A stretch of 64,000 nt of DNA from Calothrix anomala FACHB-343 (GCF_014696435.1 NZ_JACJQG010000005.1:124001-188000), one strand, 5' to 3'; shown: positions 1-8,838, counted from the first letter of the stretch. Program-made: numbers and translations. The notes: generated by a model from the letters alone, not told the origin.

Positions 1-105
1 AGCGCCAGATGTCCCAAAATCGATCCCCAGAAAAAAATCCATAGATTGATATATTTTCTTTAAAAAGAATAACGAATCACTACTGAGCGATCGCGGCTTT
101 TGTTG

Positions 106-122
106 CATCTTGTAACAAGATG
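106..122. promoter_or_regulatory. Perfect inverted repeat upstream of psaM
   Basis: Arms CATCTTG (106-112) and CAAGATG (116-122) are separated by 3 bases, about 80 bases before the psaM start. It could be a regulator site or a hairpin in the leader. No known consensus was matched. Confidence 0.3.
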
Positions 123-200
123 TTCCCCTAACCTCGCAAAACAGTGAAAAGTAGTAAACGAACTAATTTAAAATGCATTGAGTTTAGGAGGTTTCCAACC

Positions 201-329
201 ATGCCTATATCCAACAGTCTCTTGTTTGCTGTGACATCTCTCTCAGATACTCAAGTGTACATCGCTTTGGTCGTAGCCTTGATTCCAGGCGTTTTGGCTT
301 GGCGTTTAGCTACAGAACTTTACAAATAA
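201..329 (+). CDS. psaM: Photosystem I reaction centre subunit XII (PsaM)
   Basis: PsaM is a single-helix thylakoid membrane subunit of photosystem I that helps stabilise the trimer. The C-terminal part (SDTQVYIALVVALIPG, then AWRLATELYK) is the classic PsaM sequence and forms one membrane helix. The ATG at 201 is preceded by AGGAGG at 186-191 with ideal spacing, so it is preferred over an in-frame ATG at 144. The product is 42 residues against the usual ~31. The extra residues form an insert (NSLLFAVTSL) between the MPIS start and the conserved SDTQ, with no internal ATG to explain it. A long-loop hairpin follows. Identity is near certain; only the N-terminal extension is odd. Confidence 0.93.
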   Translation: MPISNSLLFAVTSLSDTQVYIALVVALIPGVLAWRLATELYK

Positions 330-362
330 GCCAGAGTGTGACACAGTTGTTGGGCTAAGAAG

Positions 363-456
363 CCTGGCATGAGTGAGTAACCAAAATCGACACTTTTTGC
401 TTGAGGCGAGTAAGTGTTGAACTCCGGATACTTACGTATGCCAGGTTTCTTTTTTT
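363..456 (+). terminator. Probable psaM terminator with long-range stem
   Basis: CCTGGCAT (363-370) pairs with ATGCCAGG (438-445), followed by a T-rich run (446-456). A smaller stem, GTAAGT with ACTTAC, sits inside the loop. The position just after psaM fits transcription termination. Confidence 0.55.
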
Positions 457-612
457 GCAAAGATACACCTGTAGCAATTTGCAAAAAATGAAGTAATATG
501 GCAGCTAAATCAAGCCGTAATTATAATAAGTAGGCTTTTATTACCAATTTGCACCAAGAATGCAACAGATACGCAGTGGTAAACCCTTGCGTTCTCTAGC
601 TTTCATAATTCT

Positions 613-652
613 AAATTTTGAATTTTGAATTTTGAATTTTGAATTTTGAATT
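613..652. repeat. Heptanucleotide tandem repeat (TTTTGAA)n
   Basis: Five to six copies of a 7-base unit upstream of the 699 gene. The same unit, in one orientation or the other, recurs at 37010-37042 and 40391-40422. Confidence 0.85.
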
Positions 653-698
653 GGTATCACGCTGTTCTGCTTGAATTTATGAGGTCTTTTTTACCATC

Positions 699-1112
699 AT
701 GAACGCTATTCAACCATCAAGTCTGCCGGTACAACCGATCCAGAAACGCCGGGTTACACCTCGCCCCAAGCGTCATTTGCGTCAGCGATCGCATCAAGTC
801 ATGGCTATAGAAGCGACAGCCAAGATAGCAGTGAATTTGGCAATATCCGCAGCAGCAGTTTCCGCACTGATGCAACTTTTGCCCTATCACTGGTTACAGC
901 AAGATAAATTGCGAGAAATGCGGACTGAAATCAAGCAGATGGAAGGGCGTGTCAATGCTTTACAAGCAAAATTTAATCGCAACTTCGATCCCTCCCAGAC
1001 GAAATCTATTATGCAACAACAAAGCTACCGAGTTGACCCGTCTCAGCGTCAAATCGTCATTATGAATCCAGATGAAACAGAAACTACTAGTCAATCTGAG
1101 TCATCACCTTAA
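699..1112 (+). CDS. Conserved hypothetical membrane-anchored coiled-coil protein
   Basis: The function is not recognised. The 137-residue product has a basic N-terminal stretch (about 1-45, rich in Arg/Lys/Gln), one predicted membrane helix (about 48-66, AVNLAISAAAVSALMQLLPY), then a heptad-like charged segment (LREMRTEIKQMEGRVNALQA) that suggests a short coiled coil, and a polar tail. The layout suggests a bitopic protein with a basic cytoplasmic head and a coiled coil on the other side. It is co-directional with psaM but separated by a terminator, so it is probably a separate transcript. Confidence 0.7.
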   Translation: MNAIQPSSLPVQPIQKRRVTPRPKRHLRQRSHQVMAIEATAKIAVNLAISAAAVSALMQLLPYHWLQQDKLREMRTEIKQMEGRVNALQAKFNRNFDPSQTKSIMQQQSYRVDPSQRQIVIMNPDETETTSQSESSP

Positions 1113-1119
1113 AGTACAA

Positions 1120-1148
1120 GTCAACAGTCAACAGTCAACAGTCAACAG
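1120..1148. repeat. Heptanucleotide tandem repeat (GTCAACA)n
   Basis: Four perfect copies of GTCAACA just after the 699-1112 gene. The unit recurs at 22211-22239 (opposite strand), 38236-38265 and 42064-42098. Confidence 0.85.
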
Positions 1149-1267
1149 GATGATATTTCAGTTATAGTTATTGTCGCCAAGCTACACTAATTAACATTTA
1201 TTCGCAATTAGTTATACAGGGTCGCTATACTCTACTCATAATTTAGATTTACCAGTCCTAAGCCGGA

Positions 1268-1969
1268 CTAAATTAGAGAATCAGGATGTTCAGGAGATAG
1301 CAGTTCGTTTAACCAATTTTCTAATTGTCTGCGTAAGCGCCAACCAGGAGCATCTTTTCGTTGGGGGAGTTGAGTTAAAGCACGACGATAATCAGCGATC
1401 GCACAATTCCAATCGCCCCAAAGATGATAAGTTCTGCCTCTCTCAGCCCAGATATGACCTTCTAGCTGCCCAAAAAGCAGGGCGACATCAAAATTCTCAA
1501 TTGCTTCCTCATATTGCCCTAATTCGCGCCAGGTGATGCCTCTATTGATGCGTGCCCGGACATGGCTAGGATTTAAATCAATCGCCCGATCGTAATCAGC
1601 GATCGCTGCGGCTAATTTGCCACAAGCAGCGTAGTAGTTGGCGCGGTTATTATAAGCACTAGCCAAAGCCGGATTAATTTGTAGTGCTGTGTTGTAGTCA
1701 CAAAAAGCCTTTTGGGTTTCGCCGCTTTGAAAGTAAATCAGCCCGCGATTGTTGTAATCAATCGCGTTTTGCGGGTGACGGCGGATCAGTTGGCTTAAAA
1801 GCGCGATCGCTTGACTATAATCACCTTTCTGCGCCAATCTCAAAGCACATGAGCGTAAATCGCTATCTTCTAGATCTAAATCATCTCTAAAATTTTTAGT
1901 TGTATTTGATACTAAATCGCATAAGTTGTTTTGCTTATCTCCAAAAGCTAGATAGGAGTTATTACTCAT
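1268..1969 (-). CDS. Tetratricopeptide repeat (TPR) protein
   Basis: A 233-residue helical-repeat protein, likely a protein-interaction scaffold with no enzymatic motif. At least four TPR units are visible from about residue 40 to 205, with hallmarks such as AIDYNNRGLIYFQSGETQKA, SAYNNRANYYAACGKLAAAI and ARINRGITWRELGQYEEAIE. The ATG at 1969 is chosen over an upstream in-frame TTG at 2005 because it is preceded by AGGA at good spacing. No signal peptide is visible, so it is probably cytoplasmic. Substrate and partner are unknown. It lies convergent to the 699 gene. Confidence 0.85.
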   Translation of the reverse strand: MSNNSYLAFGDKQNNLCDLVSNTTKNFRDDLDLEDSDLRSCALRLAQKGDYSQAIALLSQLIRRHPQNAIDYNNRGLIYFQSGETQKAFCDYNTALQINPALASAYNNRANYYAACGKLAAAIADYDRAIDLNPSHVRARINRGITWRELGQYEEAIENFDVALLFGQLEGHIWAERGRTYHLWGDWNCAIADYRRALTQLPQRKDAPGWRLRRQLENWLNELLSPEHPDSLI

Positions 1970-2491
1970 ACTGTCCTGCCGTATATACTTGGTTTTTGAA
2001 ATCAAAATATAGTTATTATTGTGCTGCTAGTTGGTCGGATATGTCAGTTCTTAGGGTGTCTATAATTACTTAATAATTACAACCACAACCATAGAAAAAC
2101 TTTATCTCATACAAACAATTAACGATCCAATCTCATCATAGATACCTCATCCCCAGGTTAAATTCCAGAAAAAGCAAATATCAATCTCCCAGAGTAGTCA
2201 AGTAGTGAGAGCGACAACTTGGTAGAATGCCAACAAGCCGTTGATGAGATATAACGCAGCGCACCAAGGAACAAGGCAATGCTCAGAATGGGTAACCCTG
2301 TTTTCCTGTTGGAGCAATTATTCTCAAGCAAATGACGAAAACCGTCAAGAAAAACAACAATTCAGGTGCGAATATCTTAGCTTGAGATTATGAGGTTGAT
2401 CCCCGTTGCCTTGCCTCTTTATAGATTCGCATCTAACGGTTCCATCTGCTAGTTCCTTAATCTGACTTTTAAGTTTTGAGAAAATTTTCTT
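1970..2491. other. Intergenic region with no recognised feature
   Basis: About 520 bases between the divergent 1268-1969 and 2492-2956 genes. It should contain both promoters. No convincing -35/-10 pair, hairpin or small gene was found. Confidence 0.5.
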
Positions 2492-2956
2492 ATGACAGTT
2501 GCAATTTCTTACCCTGAGTCTCCCGATTTAACTGCTGACGATTACATTGTGCTTGGCTTGGCAACCTGCTTTGTGAAGGAAGATGGTGAAATCCATCAAG
2601 TCGAAGTAATTGAACCCATACCCTCAGCAGCTTTAGAAGCAATTATGAAAGGAATTCCCACTTCATATAAATTTGCTTTAGCCACAAATTTAGGCTCTAT
2701 CCTGAATGGGGATCAACTCTCAACACCAACCAACTTCCCAGAATCGGCTCAATTTGCAGATGAGTTTGTCACCCGACTATTTGCAGCAGCACGTACCTAT
2801 AAGCGCCGTGAAGTGACAAAATCTCTTATTCCCTTGGGTACAACCTACACAGAGTTAAATTACTCTATTGAACGCAAGCGCGTGTTAAATGCTGCTAGGG
2901 TCGTGACTAAGGATGATAACGTTAAACAACATTCCCACACTCATAAAGTTCTGTAA
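2492..2956 (+). CDS. Conserved hypothetical protein
   Basis: The family is not recognised. The 154-residue soluble product starts with an acidic segment (TADDYIVLGLATCF), has a central region rich in Ala and aliphatics, and ends in a basic then His-rich tail (KQHSHTHKVL). There is no signal peptide, membrane helix or nucleotide-binding motif. The ATG has no strong ribosome-binding site. The composition matches neighbouring genes, which argues for a real resident gene rather than a chance frame. Confidence 0.65.
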   Translation: MTVAISYPESPDLTADDYIVLGLATCFVKEDGEIHQVEVIEPIPSAALEAIMKGIPTSYKFALATNLGSILNGDQLSTPTNFPESAQFADEFVTRLFAAARTYKRREVTKSLIPLGTTYTELNYSIERKRVLNAARVVTKDDNVKQHSHTHKVL

Positions 2957-2973
2957 CATTTAATCAAGTTTAT

Positions 2974-3002
2974 TATATCCGCGACTTCTTCAAGAAGTCG
3001 GC
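2974..3002. repeat. Palindrome GACTTCTTCAAGAAGTC
   Basis: A perfect palindrome just after the 2492-2956 gene. It resembles the hairpin at 3578-3614 and could be a terminator or a dispersed palindrome. Confidence 0.45.
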
Positions 3003-3049
3003 TATCTTGCAGGTTTTAAAAGTCCTTTCGTTGGTAGCAAAAAGTTTTA

Positions 3050-3124
3050 GATCCCCCTAAATCCCCCTTTTTAAGGGGGACTTTGATTGTATTTCCCCCC
3101 TTTTTAAGGGGGGTAGGGGGGATC
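3050..3124. repeat. Dispersed inverted repeat, GATCCCCCTAAATCC family (copy 1)
   Basis: The left arm (GATCCCCCTAAATCCCCC, then TTTTTAAGGGGG) and right arm (CCCCCCTTTTTAAGGGGGG, then TAGGGGGGATC) are inverted copies, making a MITE-like fold-back element of about 75 bases. A second copy lies at 32937-33060. Confidence 0.6.
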
Positions 3125-3131
3125 GATTAGT

Positions 3132-3434
3132 ATGAAGATACAGCCAACAACTTTTCAAACAACCTCTCAGTTTGACTTTTAAAACATCCTCTTAGCCAAT
3201 GAAGTCAAAGCCAACGGTGGAGAGGTTTGGCTGGGTTATCTTTACCTCAGAAAAGAAGAGTTAGAAGAGCAAACTATTCTCGTTTTTAAATCTAGAAAAG
3301 AAGGAGAAGTAAAAGTTGCAGTAAACGTTGTAGTTGATGCAACTGGCCCAGCAAGAGCAGTTATTTATAATAAAGGCGAAACTCAACCTGTATTCCATAG
3401 CGGTACGGGAATTGAGTATCTTTTAGCTATTTAA
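3132..3434 (+). pseudogene. Degraded gene with one in-frame stop
   Basis: Reading from ATG 3132 gives 16 codons, then TAA at 3180-3182, then 83 more open codons in the same frame to TAA at 3432-3434. The downstream part has normal protein composition, for example EVWLGYLYLRKEELEEQ, VKVAVNVVVDATGPARAV and FHSGTGIEYLLAI, and has no usable start of its own. This looks like a short gene broken by a nonsense mutation or a 5' truncation beside a fold-back repeat. The family is not recognised. Confidence 0.4.
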
Positions 3435-3577
3435 AATTTTTGAATATTCATGAAATTATGGATTTACTGTTTAACTACAAATTTGAGAAATTATCGAAAA
3501 TATTTATCGTGAGATTAGCAGTAAAAAGCCTGGAATTTTTACGCAAAAGCTTTAGTTTTAAAAAGTCATAATTTACT

Positions 3578-3614
3578 ATAGATCCCCGACTTCTTAAAAA
3601 AGTCGGGGATCTAT
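3578..3614. terminator. 15-bp hairpin between convergent genes
   Basis: The perfect stem ATAGATCCCCGACTT (3578-3592) / AAGTCGGGGATCTAT (3600-3614) has a 7-base loop. It sits 30 bases past the end of the YajQ gene and could terminate transcription from either side. The same GATCCCC core also occurs in the dispersed fold-back family. Confidence 0.6.
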
Positions 3615-3643
3615 AAAGAGTTAAAGCATAAAATCAAGATGAT

Positions 3644-4135
3644 TCAACGATAATTTGTAAATTGCAAAGCTACAGGTAAATCTTCTTGTTTCAAGCGTTG
3701 AATTACAGCTTGCAATTCATCTTTAGATTTAGCAGTTACCCGCACAGCATCACCTTGAATCGAAGCTTGAACTTTTTTAAATTCATCTCGAATCAATTTA
3801 GAAATTTGTTTGGCGGTATCTTGACTAATACCTTTTTTAAGTTTGATTTCTTGGCGCACGCGGTTACCACTAGCGGATTCAACTTTGCCAAAATCAAAAA
3901 TTTTCTGAGAAAGATTTCGTTTAGCAGCTTTTTCTCGCAGAATACCGTGTACAGAATCTAAAGTAAACTCACTGTCCGTATTAACGTCAATACTTTCCTC
4001 ACCTAACTCAACAGTAGTCGCAGTATCTTTGAGGTCATAACGGCCTTTGATTTCTCGTACAACTTGATCGACAGCATTGACCATTTCTTGTCGGTCAAAG
4101 TCACTCACAATGTCAAAGGAATAATTAGAAGCCAT
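3644..4135 (-). CDS. yajQ: YajQ-family (DUF520) nucleotide-binding protein
   Basis: YajQ proteins are small cytoplasmic proteins of two ferredoxin-like domains. Some members bind cyclic di-GMP; the role in cyanobacteria is not established. The 163-residue length is typical. Family signatures are visible: N-terminal [20 protein letters not shown], the central [11 protein letters not shown], the [16 protein letters not shown] strand, and the C-terminal [20 protein letters not shown] followed by LQAVIQRL. The ATG start at 4135 is clear. It is transcribed alone and is followed by a strong hairpin. Confidence 0.92.
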   Translation of the reverse strand: MASNYSFDIVSDFDRQEMVNAVDQVVREIKGRYDLKDTATTVELGEESIDVNTDSEFTLDSVHGILREKAAKRNLSQKIFDFGKVESASGNRVRQEIKLKKGISQDTAKQISKLIRDEFKKVQASIQGDAVRVTAKSKDELQAVIQRLKQEDLPVALQFTNYR

Positions 4136-4393
4136 AGCGCAGCGTTGAATTTTTATTGTTGGATTTGAAATAGGGATGGGGGATGGGTAAATCGGTAATT
4201 ACTAGCCTATCCTCTATTCCTCCTTTGCGATCGCCTAAAAAAGCGCAGCAAAATAGGCGGATGTCATTACGTCATCAACCAAATCCATAAAATACCATTA
4301 ATTGTCGTTTATGGGCAATTAGCGAAACCTATCACCCATAAACAATCTGTAGTTTTGCTTTAGTAACTAAACTCATGCCGACCCAGCCTCACG

Positions 4394-4897
4394 CTAGTCA
4401 AAGTAGAAAAGCGTCACCACTTTTCTTTGTTCTTCTGCATCTTTACAAGTTTGCAGCAGAGTGCGACTGTCGTGAAACGCAAAGCAAATAAGTTGCTGAC
4501 AACGAGAAACAATCTCTTTGTTGCAAATGTAACTCGCTTCAGCAAGGGACAGATTATCGTTACTCGGATTTTCTACCAGGTGCATTACCAGTTCTAGCTG
4601 CTGACGCGATTCATTGGGCTGGCGTTCTAAGCTTTGGGGTAGAATCACCGTCAACAAATTAGGATCAGCCCGCATTGCGCCTTTAATAGCGGCAGAATTG
4701 GTACCTGTAGCTCCAGAAGTGATCACCCGGTTGCCTGATAAAACTAAGGCATAGGTCATCATTTCAATAAGATTTTGGTGCGTAATGGGAACGTGACGGG
4801 AACCCAGCAAGGCAATTCGTTTAGAACCTGTTTGCTGGATTGTCGCCAGTTCTTGCGCTAATGTATCGAGGTTAATAAGGTCTATTGACTGACTCAA
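4394..4897 (-). CDS. DprA/SLOG-like Rossmann-fold protein
   Basis: A 167-residue single-domain protein related to the DNA-processing protein A / SLOG nucleotide-binding fold. Motifs visible are RIALLGSRHVPITH (about 27-40), SGNRVITSGATGTNSAAIKG (about 55-74) and a late VSRCQQLICFAF strand. Full DprA proteins load RecA on single-stranded DNA; this short form lacks the N-terminal SAM-like and C-terminal winged-helix parts, so its role is open. The reading frame is closed by an upstream stop, leaving TTG at 4897 as the only sensible start, with no obvious ribosome-binding site. It lies about 200 bases downstream of the co-directional DRTGG gene and may be co-transcribed with it. Confidence 0.75.
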   Translation of the reverse strand: MSQSIDLINLDTLAQELATIQQTGSKRIALLGSRHVPITHQNLIEMMTYALVLSGNRVITSGATGTNSAAIKGAMRADPNLLTVILPQSLERQPNESRQQLELVMHLVENPSNDNLSLAEASYICNKEIVSRCQQLICFAFHDSRTLLQTCKDAEEQRKVVTLFYFD

Positions 4898-4983
4898 AGA
4901 TGGACATCATGAGATGAAACGACCAAGATATTTTACCAAACAGCGTGTAAGTGCGAAGCTTACTTCCGTTAGATATTGTTAAT

Positions 4984-5018
4984 GGGCATTGGGCATTGGG
5001 CATTGGGCATTGGGCATT
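4984..5018. repeat. Heptanucleotide tandem repeat (GGGCATT)5
   Basis: Five perfect copies between the DprA-like and DRTGG genes. The same unit or close variants occur at 6928-6964, 8839-8878, 21424-21459 and 44381-44423. Confidence 0.9.
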
Positions 5019-5022
5019 GATT

Positions 5023-5051
5023 AGAGACGCGATTAATCGCGTCTGTACAAT
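5023..5051. repeat. Dispersed GACGCGATTAATCGCGTC palindrome
   Basis: AGAGACGCGATT pairs with AATCGCGTCTGT, next to a heptamer tract. Related copies occur at 8879, 35510, 35554, 42031, 44348, 49632, 56059 and 61583. Confidence 0.85.
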
Positions 5052-5094
5052 CGTCTTCCTTGTCTTCCTTGTCCCCCTTCCCCCCTCAGGCTGG

Positions 5095-6189
5095 CTAAGG
5101 TAAAGCGGCAGCTGGGCTTAAGCCGAGTTTAGATAACAGGCGTTCTAGGTCAAAATGCTCGCTCATTAACTGACGAATGTACTCTACCTTGATTGGTTCG
5201 TGGACGCGCACTTGTCCGAAGGTGCGATCGACAATTTCTACTGTGGTGAGGGTATCTAAATCAACGGATAAAATGGGAATTTCTAGTTCCTCAGCACGAT
5301 TGAGGATAAACGCAGGTGGTGGTAGTTGTCCTGTTAAAATCAGGCATTGGGTAGAAGTTTCTAGGGCTGCTTGCTGAATCTCGACGCGATCGCCTCCGGT
5401 GACTACTGCCATATTTCGGCGTTTGCGGAAGTATTTGACAGCAGAATTTACATTCATCGCCCCAATGGCTAAACTTTCCACCATTAAATCTAAGCGATCG
5501 CTACGACAGAGAACTTCAGCTTTTAGCTGCTTCACTAGTTCCCCAACGCTGACGCTGCGGAGTAAGTCGCTTTTTGGTAGCATTGCTAACACAGGAATGC
5601 CTTGCTGTTCTAAAAACGGCCGCAACACATTTCTGGCAGATTCTAATTTGTCGTTAGGAATATCATTTATAACAACGCCGATTAAGCGATCGCCTATACG
5701 TTGCTTGGCAGATAATAGAGGTTCAACTGAAAGCAAAGATTTGTAGCGTGCTACTAACAATACACTTGCGTCTAATACTTCAGCTACTTGTGGCAAAGAT
5801 AAGTTAAATAACTTACCTTCTTCTAAATCTCCAGGCCCTTCTAGCAACACCAAATCCCCCCTAGATACGGGCAAATATTGCTGGATTAAGGACTGTTGAT
5901 AATCAGTTTTATCTTCGCCAAGCAAGCGTTTTTGCACAGTTACTTCATCCAAAGCCAACATTGTCGGTGTCACCCGATTTTCGCTCAAGTTAAGGCTATG
6001 GGCAATAAACTGGACATCTTCCTCAAAAACGTTACCTACAGATACATTAAAAGTTGTACCTAAAGGTTTGCCGTAGGAGATATCCAGTCCTGTTTGCTTT
6101 AACTGATGAGACAAACCCAAAACTGTAGCCGATTTACCGCTATAAGTCTCAGTCGATCCGATCAGCAAATATTTCGCGGATTTTGGCAC
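5095..6189 (-). CDS. DRTGG-domain, BioD-like P-loop protein (phosphotransacetylase N-terminal family)
   Basis: A 364-residue protein. Residues 1-210 form a dethiobiotin synthetase-like P-loop domain (LLIGSTETYSGKSATVLGL near the start; LVLLEGPGDLEEGK). Residues 215-325 form a DRTGG domain. This pair is found fused to phosphate acetyltransferase in other bacteria; here the catalytic acetyltransferase domain is absent, so the protein is more likely regulatory or nucleotide-sensing than an acetyltransferase. The start is GTG at 6189, preceded by GGAG eight bases upstream; an overlapping ATG is in another frame. It probably forms a small operon with the DprA-like gene downstream. Confidence 0.82.
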   Translation of the reverse strand: MPKSAKYLLIGSTETYSGKSATVLGLSHQLKQTGLDISYGKPLGTTFNVSVGNVFEEDVQFIAHSLNLSENRVTPTMLALDEVTVQKRLLGEDKTDYQQSLIQQYLPVSRGDLVLLEGPGDLEEGKLFNLSLPQVAEVLDASVLLVARYKSLLSVEPLLSAKQRIGDRLIGVVINDIPNDKLESARNVLRPFLEQQGIPVLAMLPKSDLLRSVSVGELVKQLKAEVLCRSDRLDLMVESLAIGAMNVNSAVKYFRKRRNMAVVTGGDRVEIQQAALETSTQCLILTGQLPPPAFILNRAEELEIPILSVDLDTLTTVEIVDRTFGQVRVHEPIKVEYIRQLMSEHFDLERLLSKLGLSPAAALP

Positions 6190-6399
6190 ACATGCACTCC
6201 TAAATTCAAAAGGAAGTAGAACCCAGCTTGGTGTTTTCTAATTTTAGGTCGAACAAGGGCGATCGCTGTTGTCAGTAACTTCATTTATTAGGAGTGATTG
6301 TCCAAATTTCCAGTACAAACAGTGGCTTGGAATCGAGCCTACTGTTAGTTAAATGACCATTAATATCTACAATTGGGCAATTGTCAGCCTGAAGTAGAT

Positions 6400-6774
6400 T
6401 TACTCATCTACACGCAGCAATTTGCGATAGAAAGCTTGAGAAAAATCTGTCAGGCGATTGCGTTTATAGTTGTCCATCAATTCAATTAAAAAACTGACGA
6501 ACTCAGAACTGGCCAGAATGATCTCGTAGCTGAGATCGGCGTCGCCATCAAACTGCATTCGGCAGCGAGTCAGGTCTGAAGGTAGACTAGCAACATTCCA
6601 TGTGGCGACAAAGGGAATATTGTCACTGGCCTCAATTTTGCGATGTCCTTCTAAAACGCCTTTTTGATAAAGACTGATGGCATAGGGTAAAAAGTTACGC
6701 TTGGTACCTTGAATATAGGGTAAATAAACACTTGCTTGTTGGGCGCTGGCTGGTTGGAGTTGCTCAATAGACAT
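6400..6774 (-). CDS. EbsA-like protein (type IV pilus / biofilm self-suppression)
   Basis: A 124-residue soluble protein with a start typical of a conserved cyanobacterial family (MSIEQLQPASAQQASVYLPY, then IQGTKRNFLPYAISLYQKG). I assign it to the EbsA family from memory of its sequence. EbsA in Synechococcus elongatus associates with the type IV pilus machinery and is needed for biofilm self-suppression. No membrane segment or catalytic motif is visible. It has an ATG start and no operon partner in the window. An alternative is simply a conserved protein of unknown function; confidence in the gene is high, in the name moderate. Confidence 0.6.
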   Translation of the reverse strand: MSIEQLQPASAQQASVYLPYIQGTKRNFLPYAISLYQKGVLEGHRKIEASDNIPFVATWNVASLPSDLTRCRMQFDGDADLSYEIILASSEFVSFLIELMDNYKRNRLTDFSQAFYRKLLRVDE

Positions 6775-7426
6775 TGTTAAATATGCCTCAAGTTATATAA
6801 AGGTCTGGGATTGTAGGGTTAGGGAACTCCTCACCACTACTTTTATCAAGGGATTAAGTAGGTTTCAATACTAAGTATTCCCAAAAAATTTTGGTTTACA
6901 CATTTTCTTTTCGCTAACTGGAAAATAGGGGCATGGGGCATGGGGCATTGGGCATGGGGCATTGAAAGACATCGTGATTGGCTGTCTTGAAGTTAGGGAA
7001 GCGGGACAAGGAAGACAAGGAGGACAAGGGAGACAAGGGGGACAAATGACCAATGACAAATGACCAATGACAACTGACAACTGACCAATAAAGTTACTGT
7101 TAAGAAATATGTGAATGTCGGGTACAATGGGGCTGCATTAGCTTTTAGGGAAGCTGAGAGCAATAACAATCAAAAATCTCTTCTATCTAGGGGTAGAGGC
7201 TGTTATTGTGAATTCTCTCAACAACTAGCTGTTGCTACTTGGCAATCGCTCTACCTAAACTAGAGTTGCTACTAAAGAGCAATTCTCCTGACTCGATAGC
7301 GAGTTAGCAAAGGTAAGAAATTACTGCCAATCTTAGGGCTAGCTCAAGGTTGTACAGTTTAGTGTTACCTGATTCTCAGCTTCTTTACAGGCATAGAACA
7401 ATAGTGGTTTTTGAATCAAGTAACCT
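6775..7426. other. Intergenic region with repeats and glycosyltransferase leader
   Basis: Heptamer tracts fill 6928-6964 (GGGCAT units) and 7042-7090 (TGACAAA/TGACCAA units), with imperfect GGACAAGG repeats between. From 7130 to 7400 there is a unique region with short stems (AGCTTTTAGGGAAGCT near 7139; ACTCGATAGCGAGT near 7292) that may be a structured leader of the 7427 gene. No known riboswitch was recognised. Confidence 0.5.
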
Positions 7427-8836
7427 ATGCCAGCGAATTTCTGGCCCGAAGAAGATTCTAGTAATGAGCTTGCTCCGCTCAATTCTCTGTTGTCTGACCT
7501 TTCAGGCACTGAGGAGCTAGTAGTAGAGACAGAACCTTTGTTTCTACCATTCCGGTTTCAAGGACGCAGACGCAAAGCTGCTCTAGTTTTAACTCTAGTC
7601 TGGAGCATCACCATCGCTCTGCATTTAGTTTCCTGGGGTTTTTCATTCGTACTGGGATTAACCACTATTCTGGGTATTCACGCTTTGGAGGTGGTATTTG
7701 CCAGACCCCGCCGTCATCCTCAACGAATAGAGGGAGAATTACCTTCTGTATCTGTTTTAGTGTCAGCGAAGAATGAAGAAGCAGTAATTGGCAGATTAGT
7801 CAAGAATCTTTGTAGTCTGGATTATCCAGATAACAAGTACGAACTCTGGATAATTGACGATAACAGCAGTGACAGCACGCCGCAGTTACTTGCAGAATTA
7901 GCTAAGGAATACAAACAATTAAAGATCCTCCGCCGCTCTGCTCAAGCTACAGGCGGTAAGTCAGGGGCATTAAATCAAGTTTTGCCACTGACGAAGGGTG
8001 ATATTATCGCCGTATTTGATGCTGATGCCCAAGTTGCACCGGACTTGTTGCAGGAGGTAGTGCCTTTATTCCAAAGAGAAAAGGTAGGAGCGGTGCAGGT
8101 GCGGAAAGCGATCGCCAACGCCAAGGAAAATTTTTGGACGAAAGGGCAAATGGCGGAGATGGCCCTGGATACCTATTTTCAGCAACAGCGAACTGCCTTA
8201 GGTGGAATTGGCGAATTGCGAGGAAATGGTCAATTTGTCCGGCGTGCAGCTTTAACTAGTTGCGGTGGCTGGAACGAAGAAACCATTACTGATGATTTAG
8301 ATTTAACCTTGCGCTTACATCTAGACGACTGGGATATTGAATGTGTCTTTTCCCCAGCCGTAGAAGAAGAAGGTGTCACTAATGCGATCGCCCTTTGGCA
8401 TCAACGCAACCGTTGGGCAGAAGGTGGATATCAGCGCTATTTAGATTACTGGGATTTACTCTTAAGAAATCGCTTAGGAGTGCGTAAAACCTGGGATTTA
8501 TTCAGCTTTATGCTGATTATGTATATTTTACCTACTGCTACAATTCCAGATTTATTAATGGCGATCGCTCGTCATCGTCTACCCATGTTAGGCCCCATCA
8601 CAGCCTTGTCTGTTAGCCTCTCTATGTTGGGGATGTTGACCGGTTTAAGACGGATTCATCAAGGGCAAAAATTCCAGTTTTCCACATATTTAGCGTTACT
8701 GCTGCAAACCATACGCGGCACTATATATATGTTGCACTGGTTGGTAGTGATGAGCAGTACTACAGCGCGGATGTCCTTCCGTCCAAAACGCCTAAAATGG
8801 GTGAAAACCGTGCATACAGGGGCGCATAAAGCGTAA
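7427..8836 (+). CDS. Family 2 glycosyltransferase, processive BcsA-like membrane enzyme
   Basis: A 469-residue membrane glycosyltransferase that likely uses a nucleotide-sugar to build or extend a polysaccharide or glycolipid at the inner face of the membrane. Two N-terminal helices (about 50-92) precede the GT-A domain, which shows VSVLVSAKNEE, the DDNSSDST loop (about 143), the FDADA metal-binding motif (about 197), the acceptor motif TDDLDLTLRLH (about 288) and HQRNRW (about 325, the Q-x-x-R-W signature of processive enzymes). Further helices follow (about 355-445). The sugar cannot be deduced. It stands alone, with the convergent dnaX downstream. Confidence 0.85.
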   Translation: MPANFWPEEDSSNELAPLNSLLSDLSGTEELVVETEPLFLPFRFQGRRRKAALVLTLVWSITIALHLVSWGFSFVLGLTTILGIHALEVVFARPRRHPQRIEGELPSVSVLVSAKNEEAVIGRLVKNLCSLDYPDNKYELWIIDDNSSDSTPQLLAELAKEYKQLKILRRSAQATGGKSGALNQVLPLTKGDIIAVFDADAQVAPDLLQEVVPLFQREKVGAVQVRKAIANAKENFWTKGQMAEMALDTYFQQQRTALGGIGELRGNGQFVRRAALTSCGGWNEETITDDLDLTLRLHLDDWDIECVFSPAVEEEGVTNAIALWHQRNRWAEGGYQRYLDYWDLLLRNRLGVRKTWDLFSFMLIMYILPTATIPDLLMAIARHRLPMLGPITALSVSLSMLGMLTGLRRIHQGQKFQFSTYLALLLQTIRGTIYMLHWLVVMSSTTARMSFRPKRLKWVKTVHTGAHKA

Positions 8837-8838
8837 TA

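Noticed and set aside
6871-7080. Minus-strand frame rich in Pro and Cys
   Set aside because: Made of GGGCAT and GACAAGG intergenic repeats; composition is a repeat artefact.
7100-7426. Riboswitch or small RNA upstream of the glycosyltransferase
   Set aside because: Several short stems but no match to a known class that I can recognise; recorded only as a possible leader.
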